Source: Calycina herbarum
Lineage: Eukaryota; Ascomycota; Leotiomycetes; Helotiales; Pezizellaceae
Reading direction: 5' to 3'
Length of the DNA stretch: 12,921 nt
Assembly: GCA_001414485.1 (NCBI GenBank)
Contig: LLEY01000360.1
Location: forward strand, 1-12,921
Part shown: positions 8,008-12,921 of the stretch, piece by piece
How the letters are laid out: every line of letters begins with the position of its first letter
Position numbering within the stretch: position 1 is the stretch's first letter
Notes under the pieces: model-generated
Told to the model about the DNA's origin: nothing
Database searches by the model: none
What the model saw: the letters and a program-made list of their open reading frames with translations, nothing else
Program-made: the position numbers and the translations under genes

Positions 8008-8600
8008 CTTCCCCTACTATAAAACTAAGTCAACTACTGGATCGAACTTATAGGTCTGAATACCCTATTATATAGCCTATTATATAGGATGACGACTAAG
8101 GAACTTCTAGCTATAAAATAGTATATCCTTAATAACCTTAATAAAGGGTTTATTATTCCTAGCTACGCCTCTTTCGCCTCTCTAGTACTATTTATAAAGA
8201 AGCTTAATAGAAGCTTATAGCTCTATATCGACTACTAGAAACTTAATAACCTTACTTATAAGAACTAGTACCCTCTTCTACTAATCAACGAAACTCTTAT
8301 ACGAATTACTAGTACTAAAATCCTTATAAAGCTTAACATTTGTTAAGCTTTTAACTATATATATATAGATCTAGAGTTAGAAGAACTTATAACCTTTTAG
8401 ACCTGTTATAGTATATTTAAATATAAGGTGTTACCTTTTAGCTTAACTAACAGTCCTACTACGTACTAGAGGTATATAAATAGCGTTCTTATAGAATATC
8501 TTGATAACTTTTATATAGCTTACCTTAATAACATTCTTATATACTCTAATAATAAGCTTAAACATGTTAAACACGTCTATAAGGTCTTAGAATAGCTTTA
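8008..8600 (+). other. reverse transcriptase domain with mutated Y-L-D-D box
   Basis: The order of RT blocks is preserved: a degraded L-P-x-H-R entry (8008), M-T-T-K-E-L (about 8089-8106), G-F-I-I-P-S (about 8149), the L-F-I-K-K strand, Y-P-L-L-L-I-N-E-T, and Y-L-N-N-I-L-I-Y (8521-8544). Both catalytic Asp codons (GAT, GAC, each preceded by T) are now AAT and AAC. A domain with neither Asp cannot bind the catalytic metal ions. Confidence 0.85.
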
Positions 8601-9629
8601 TAAAGCTAGACTATAAGTAGATATTAAGAAGATAGAGTTCTATATTACTTATACGAAGTACCTTAGTTTTATTATCTCTATAGACAGAATCGAAGTTAAC
8701 CTAGAGAAGATCTTAGTAATCGTTTCCTAGAAATATCCTAGTACTATTAAGAGTATCTAGTCCTTCCTAGGTTTTTATAACTTCTACTAACGTTTTATTC
8801 GAGATTATAGACAGATTACTTATCTACTAAACTATCTTATAAGAAAGGAAGTGTTATTTAAGTTCGACTTAGAATATAAGAAGGCTTTTAATATATTAAA
8901 AGAAGCCTTAGTTACCGCCTCTCTCTTATACTACTTTATAGCTAATTTAGAGACTATAGTTAAGACTAACGCTTCTAATAGAGTAGTTATAACTATAATA
9001 TTATAACGTATATCTAAAACTGAACTATAGAGACCTATAGGCTACTTCTCGAAGACGATGAACCTTGCTAAGCTAAACTACTAAATCTATAATAAGGAGA
9101 TGTTAGCTATTATACGCTCTTTTAGACAATAGTAAGCGGATCTTGCTTAGACTAGCTCCTAGATTAAGGTCTTCACCGATTATAAGGCTTTAGAGTACTT
9201 TATAACCTCTAAAACCTTAAACCAGTAGTAAGTGAGATAGGTAAAGTTTCTATTAGAGTTCTATTTTATAATTATATTTTAATTTAGTAAGTAGAACGAG
9301 AAAACGGACACGCTAATACGCCGAGACTAAGACGTTAACTCGTAGAATAACCTAAAAGCATCTATAAGATAATAAACCTTGCTTATATCTAATTAGTTAG
9401 ATCTACGTATTACTACTCGATTAGACCCTCCTATAATATTAGCCCTAGTTACCTTAGAACCCTTGCTTAACCTTGTCGACTAGTTACTTACTGCTAACTA
9501 TAACTCTTTAGACTTAAAAGACGACTAAACGAAAGCTACCCGCGGGTACTAAAACTAGATAATAGAGAATAGCTTACTTCTTTAGCAAAAGAGACTCGTA
9601 GTTCCTAATCAAGGCATCTTACAGACGGA

Positions 9630-10590
9630 CCTAATCTATAAGGCTTATATATAAGTATCTACAGCTTACCTTAGACAGACAAAGACAGTAGCTATCCTCG
9701 CCCGTAGATATTAGTAGAAAGGTTTACAGATGTCTGTAGAAACCTATATTAGTAACTACAGAGACTGTCGACGTACTACAGTTCCTTATAACTATAAACC
9801 TAGGTTTTTATACCTGTTACTAGTTCTAGAACGTCTCTAGTAGTATATTACTATAGACTATAAGTCTTTCCCTACTAATAAACAAGGTTATAATACCTTA
9901 TAAGTAGTTATAGATCGCTTAACTAAGTAATTAGTCTCGATCCCCTATCTAAAAACAGTTATAGCCTAAGATATAGCTTAAATATACGTTATATAGATCT
10001 ATCGAACCTACAGCTATCTATAAAGTATTATTTTAGACTGTAGACTATAGTTTATTTCTTCTTTCTAGTCTAAATTCTATAGAATCCTTAGTATAAAGCT
10101 TAAACTATCTACTACTTTCTACCTATAAACTAATAAATAAACCGAAATTATAAACTAATAGATTAATCAACGCCTATAACCTTTTATTAGTTACTATTAG
10201 AACAACTAGAGCAAACTTGTCCCTATTCTAGACTATGCTTAGCTTACGCTTCTATATAAGAGCCTAGGTAGGCTCTCGCTCTTTAAAGTAATTAATAGAT
10301 ACGTAGCTACTACGTCCTTTAATTAGAACTGTCTAGATAAATCCGTAACAGTCTACGAATAGCTTAACTAGACCGATGTAGAGGCACTTATATAGAGAAT
10401 ATACGATACTTAGACCGTAGTAAAGGAATTAGTTAGTAAAGTATAAGACTACTATATAAGGTCCGCGAACCAGATTCAAAGAGCGGTAGACTTTAACATA
10501 GACGACTTTGTTTAGGTATTAACTTATAATTAGAAGATAGACCGGCCGAGCTATAAGCTAGATAGATAAAACGAGGGTCCGTTCTAGATT
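9630..10590 (+). other. integrase domain with intact D-D-35-E
   Basis: Upstream His/Cys zinc-binding part is degraded: the His positions near 9640-9670 read Tyr, and the first Cys of the C-x2-C pair is TAC (9757-9759) while the second stays TGT (9766-9768). The catalytic core keeps Asp GAC at 9856-9858, Asp GAC at 10036-10038 and Glu GAA at 10144-10146, with 59 and 35 residues between. None of these Gs follows T, so RIP could not change them. A Gly-Pro-Phe module at 10576-10584 links to the chromodomain. Confidence 0.85.
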
Positions 10591-10743
10591 ACAGCCTGTA
10601 AAGGATACTCTTTCTAGCTCGAACTACTAGACTACTTCTGTATATACCCTGTATTCTACCCGTTACTGCTCTATAAGGCTGCTATAGATCTGCTACCTAG
10701 ATAGGTAAACGAACCACCCCTACTAATACAGGTTATAGATTAG

Positions 10744-10900
10744 GAAGAGTAGGAAGTAAAAGAAGTCTTAGCTATAAAAGCAGTTTATAGAAAGCTCTAA
10801 TATAGGGTTTAATAGTTAAGCTATAACCCTGATCTATAGTAGTATCCGGCCTCGAATTTTAAGTATTATCTATATAAATTATACGATTTTTACCTTACTA
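10744..10900 (+). other. C-terminal chromodomain
   Basis: Follows the integrase. Blocks E-V-L-A-I-K, Y-R-V with stops at expected Gln/Trp, L-S-Y-N-P-D, and Y-P-A-S-N-F-K (about 10840-10863) match the E-x-I-L...Y-x-V-K-W-x-G-Y...W-x-P-x-x-N-L pattern of chromodomains. In chromoviruses this domain is thought to steer integration to heterochromatin through histone-mark binding, which would fit finding the element in an AT-rich transposon graveyard. A degraded D-F-Y-L-T-N-x-S-R tail and an acidic end follow. Confidence 0.8.
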
Positions 10901-11029
10901 ATCTATCCCGCGCTAGTCTACTAAGGGCTTTATAAAGCTAGATATAAGTATAGGAAGACGGAATAGACGATTACGATTATCTAATAGACGATTTAGTTAT
11001 AATATAAAGCTTATAGACAAGCTTTTTCT

Positions 11030-11040
11030 AAAAGGGGGGG
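11030..11040 (+). other. polypurine tract
   Basis: The run aaaaggggggg three bases before the 3' LTR is the expected primer site for plus-strand DNA synthesis. It also lies inside the last pol codons (Lys/Gly-Gly) just before the TAA at 11041. Confidence 0.85.
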
Positions 11041-11043
11041 TAA

Positions 11044-11275
11044 TATTATAGCGCTGGTCTATAACACGTGATTCTCGGTCCTATATATAACCGTTAGAGC
11101 TGTAACGCTTAGACGGATTTATAACGAGATTAAAGGCTCTTTATAGTTAGTAGGAATACCCTTTTTTCGTAGGGTATATATTCTATATTCCCTCGTTCTT
11201 AGAACTGTAGCTTTAAATTCTCGAATATATATATATATACTCTTATACCTTTGCCTTCAGATATAGATCGTAACA
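11044..11275 (+). repeat. 3' LTR of the chromovirus
   Basis: 232 bp, aligned end to end with 5250-5483 apart from one TA-unit difference. It starts TATTATAG and ends TAACA. It is more strongly RIP-marked than the 5' LTR and the solo LTR: for example tatataacc where the 5' copy has cacgtgacc, and gctgtaac for gccgcaac. Directly followed by ctctc, the target duplication. Confidence 0.95.
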
Positions 11276-11280
11276 CTCTC

Positions 11281-11343
11281 TATATAATTAGTTCCTATAT
11301 AAGAGCTTAATATATTATAGAGAATATATAAAGCTAGTATAAT
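11281..11343 (-). pseudogene. transposase segment between the two insertions
   Basis: About 63 bp of transposase coding sequence stranded between the chromovirus and the solo LTR. Its frame joins 11576 on one side (after removing one ataat) and 5249 on the other. It encodes the L-A-L-Y-I-L-Y-N block, the L-H-N-F-type motif near the C-terminus of PIF/Harbinger transposases, with His now Tyr. Confidence 0.7.
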
Positions 11344-11575
11344 TGTTACAGCGCTGGTCTGTAACACGTGATTCTCGGTCCTACATATGACCGTCAGAGC
11401 CGCAACGCTTAGACGGATTTATAACGAGATTAAAGGCTCTTTATAGTTAGTAGGAATACCTCTTTTTCGTAGGGTATATATTCCGCATTCCCTCGTTCTT
11501 AGAACTATAGCTTTAAATTCTCGAATATATATATATATACTCTTATGCCTTTGCCTTCAGATATAGATCGTGATA
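11344..11575 (+). mobile_element. solo LTR of the chromovirus family
   Basis: 232 bp, closely similar to both LTRs of the neighbouring element, starting TGTTACAG and ending GTGATA. It has its own 5-bp target duplication, ataat (11339-11343 and 11576-11580), so it is an independent insertion in the transposase gene and not a by-product of the full element 68 bp away. Same orientation as the full element. It keeps many CpA and TpG sites. Confidence 0.93.
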
Positions 11576-12634
11576 ATAATACAAGCTTGAGTTTATATTT
11601 TAAAGGCTCTTAGTACCTAGAGTATCTTAAACTTTGTCTTTAATACTCTAAATATACGCTCTATTACGTTATATAATATTATATATCGTAGGTTAAACAG
11701 CTCCTTCTTATTCTCTAGTACTCTTCTATTTTCTAAGGCTTGTTTCTACTCTTTTAAATAGTACTATATACTACGGTATAGTACTAAACACTCTAGAGAG
11801 CTAGGAAAGCCGTAGTCTCCTAAAACATATTTACTCTAGAGTATTTGAATTACTTCGGATTATATAGCCTTTACCTATAAAGTACTATCTAATACACTTC
11901 CTTCCTATCTAAAGAGTACGTAAGTAAACTTTATATTAAAAGTATAATATATAAGAACGTTTTAGCTAAGGTTCTTACACCTGTCTCTAAAAAGTAACCT
12001 CTCTTTATATAGTAGAATCACTAGAATATACGTACTATCTATAGCTCCTAGGTAATCCTTTAAGTATAGGAAGAACCGAGTATTATACTTAATAGTAGAT
12101 AGTATTATAAGAGAATCTAGGTATATAATTATTAAATTATAAAGGTTGTTAGTAAGAAAGAATATTATAACTTTATAATAAGTTCTTTAAATTGTTTTAG
12201 TACTCCTAAATAGCTAGTTAGTTAAATACTTTCTTCTAATTAGTTAGGAAATTAATTAAATACCTTTAGAATCGTTCTACTATCTTATATATAGATAGGT
12301 TACTAGTAACCGTATATAAAAAGATATTAAGTTACTCTCTTATACTTATATATCTTATAGGAGTAAAAGAGGTCTTACGTATAAGTAACTCCTCTATAAT
12401 TTAAAAGGTATTCTAAGTAATATAAAGGCTATCTCTTATATAACTCGGATATCTATTAAGTAGTTCTTTTATCTACTCTTCGCCTTATAACTTTAAAGTA
12501 TACTAAGGAGTTTTAATATAATTACTTTTATAGTAATTTATATAAGAATAGGCTCTAATTACTATAATAATAGCACTTATTTAGAGGTTACGGATTCGGA
12601 TCCGGCGACGGTAGAGTAGCGTAAGCCTAGGCAT
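11576..12634 (-). pseudogene. PIF/Harbinger DDE transposase (N-terminal and catalytic part)
   Basis: Minus-strand transposase, exon 1 at 12634-12264 and exon 2 from 12205; it continues at 11343-11281 and 5249-5076, about 411 codons in all. ATG at 12634 is in frame with all motifs. The N-terminal region has the W-x-x-E-L-L...F-x-x-L and R-F-x-R-S-x-x-T-I helix-turn-helix-like blocks of the family. Catalytic blocks: G-A-I-D-S-T (Asp at 12037-12039; family form D-G-T-H), S-V-L-D-S-T (Asp at 11887-11889), L-G-D-Y-G-F, and N-V-I-E-R-I-F-R-V-L-K (Glu at 11659-11661, like the R-E-K signature of IS5-related enzymes). All three acidic residues survive. RIP stops and two insertions make it non-functional. 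It would cut and paste the outer element. Confidence 0.85.
12206..12263 (-). other. 58-bp spliceosomal intron in the transposase
   Basis: On the minus strand the sequence starts GTATTT, contains CTAAC branch-site-like motifs, and ends CTATTTAG. Removing it joins R-F-x-R directly to S-T-K-T-I, the continuous block expected in this family, and keeps the frame that runs to all downstream motifs. Length and signals are typical of filamentous ascomycete introns. Confidence 0.75.
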
Positions 12635-12751
12635 ATTAGTAGAGTACTAAAAAGAGATGTTGAAAAGTAATATATATTATTATGTTTTTCTTGATAGCTA
12701 GATAATTTAAATTTTTAGTAAGGATATTTAAAAGTATAAATATCTGATAAT
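12635..12751. promoter_or_regulatory. probable transposase promoter/5' leader region
   Basis: 117 bp between the transposase ATG and the inner edge of the right terminal repeat. AT-rich, no coding signal. By position it must hold the 5' leader and perhaps the promoter; no specific element can be named. The neighbouring start of exon 1 (about 12588-12634) is an unusually GC-rich patch for this region. Confidence 0.35.
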
Positions 12752-12895
12752 TAACGTGTATGTATAGCGAACCGGCCAAACAAGCGAACCGGCCAACTGA
12801 AAACACACCTAAAATCGCGATTTTAACATTTTAATATCTCTACGAACTATTAATCAAAAGTTTTAAAATTAAAACTTTGATTTCATTACTATATA
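12752..12895 (-). repeat. right terminal inverted repeat
   Basis: Reverse complement of the left repeat over 144 bp. It retains the less mutated form of the subterminal unit (agcgaaccggcc, two copies, about 12766-12777 and 12783-12794) and the AATCGCGATT palindrome (12813-12822). It has its own RIP-type change where the left copy keeps CA. The outer boundary is uncertain because of the TA run at 12890-12900. Confidence 0.85.
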
Positions 12896-12921
12896 TATAT
12901 TTAGAATTCTAAGTTTCAGAC

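Larger units (their letters stand above)
6952..11043 (+). pseudogene. pol: pol polyprotein of the chromovirus (PR-RT-RH-IN-chromodomain)
   Basis: One phase throughout, about 1,360 codons. Protease: active site at 7096-7140 reads N-T-R-A for D-T-G-A, second block at 7321-7350 (D-I-I-I-S for D-I-I-x-G). Reverse transcriptase about 8008-8600: L-F-I-K-K, then L-Y-I-D-Y...K-L-N-N-L, and the catalytic box at 8521-8532 reads Y-L-N-N for Y-L-D-D. RNase H: T-N-A-S-N at 8965-8979 for T-D-A-S-D. Integrase: zinc-binding domain about 9630-9768 with one Cys lost; core residues D (9856), D (10036), E (10144) intact, the last two separated by 35 residues; G-P-F module at 10576. Chromodomain about 10744-10900. 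The TAA at 11041-11043 directly precedes the 3' LTR. RIP stops and RT/PR changes make it non-functional. Confidence 0.88.
5250..11275 (+). mobile_element. full-length Ty3/Gypsy chromovirus, RIP-inactivated
   Basis: 6,026-bp LTR retrotransposon with LTRs at 5250-5483 and 11044-11275 and a 5-bp target duplication ctctc (5245-5249 and 11276-11280). Internal order is gag, protease, reverse transcriptase, RNase H, integrase, chromodomain, polypurine tract. Integrase after RNase H defines Ty3/Gypsy order, and the C-terminal chromodomain marks a chromovirus. Gag is in phase 2 and pol in phase 1; pol stays in one phase from 6952 to 11043 with no net indel, although it holds dozens of TAA/TAG stops and no in-frame TGA. 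It is inserted antisense to the transposase. I found no convincing tRNA primer-binding site after the 5' LTR. Confidence 0.93.
128..12895 (-). mobile_element. PIF/Harbinger-type DNA transposon with nested retroelements
   Basis: Outer composite element, given the strand of its transposase. It is bounded by 144-bp inverted repeats of equal length that differ at about ten positions, all transitions. It holds a minus-strand DDE transposase near the right end, a convergent plus-strand gene, a Gypsy gag-pol fragment next to the left repeat, and three later LTR insertions, each with a 5-bp target duplication. Subtracting those three insertions leaves about 6.17 kb. Assignment to PIF/Harbinger rests on the transposase motifs (see that entry), not on the terminal repeats, which I do not recognise. 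The outermost bases are uncertain by several nucleotides because both ends run into alternating TA. Confidence 0.75.

Noticed and set aside
12588..12634. GC-rich patch near the right end as a promoter CpG island or tRNA gene
   Set aside because: No cloverleaf arms or box A/B pattern found; the patch is the start of transposase exon 1, rich in Arg codons (CGN) that RIP does not target.

Overview
The window looks like an AT-rich heterochromatic island from a filamentous ascomycete (Pezizomycotina-type fungus). It is built almost entirely of dead transposons mutated by repeat-induced point mutation (RIP). The evidence is a surplus of TpA with near absence of CpA and TpG (in 301-360 I count 14 TpA, 1 TpG, 0 CpA). 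In the decayed genes nearly all in-frame stops are TAA or TAG, as expected from CAA, CAG or TGG. The genus cannot be told from the sequence, and no intact host gene is present.

The outer unit is a PIF/Harbinger-type DNA transposon with 144-bp terminal inverted repeats at 128-271 and 12752-12895. Its transposase runs on the minus strand from an ATG at 12634, has a 58-bp intron, and keeps its D, D and E residues. It is split by two later insertions. When those insertions and one copy of each target-site duplication are removed, a single frame of about 411 codons is recovered. A convergent plus-strand gene of unknown function (about 3731-4695) is probably a second gene of the element.

Four pieces of LTR retrotransposon lie inside it: (1) a full-length Ty3/Gypsy chromovirus, 5250-11275, plus strand, with 5-bp target duplication ctctc; (2) a solo LTR of the same family, 11344-11575, duplication ataat; (3) an unrelated, hardly mutated solo LTR, 2078-2406, duplication taaac; (4) a minus-strand gag-to-mid-RT fragment of a different Gypsy family, about 270-3660, with no recognisable LTRs, which abuts the left terminal repeat directly. 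The solo LTR (3) sits inside fragment (4). Without the insertions the outer element would be about 6.17 kb.

The most interesting signal is at 6946-6984 in the chromovirus: a GGGAAAA heptamer correctly phased in the gag frame, a 6-nt spacer and a perfect 8-bp stem-loop, exactly where the frame must move by -1 from gag to pol. This is a candidate programmed frameshift site still legible in a RIP-killed element. RIP context also explains which catalytic residues died (protease Asp, RT Y-L-D-D, zinc-knuckle Cys/His) and which survived (integrase D-D-35-E, transposase DDE).
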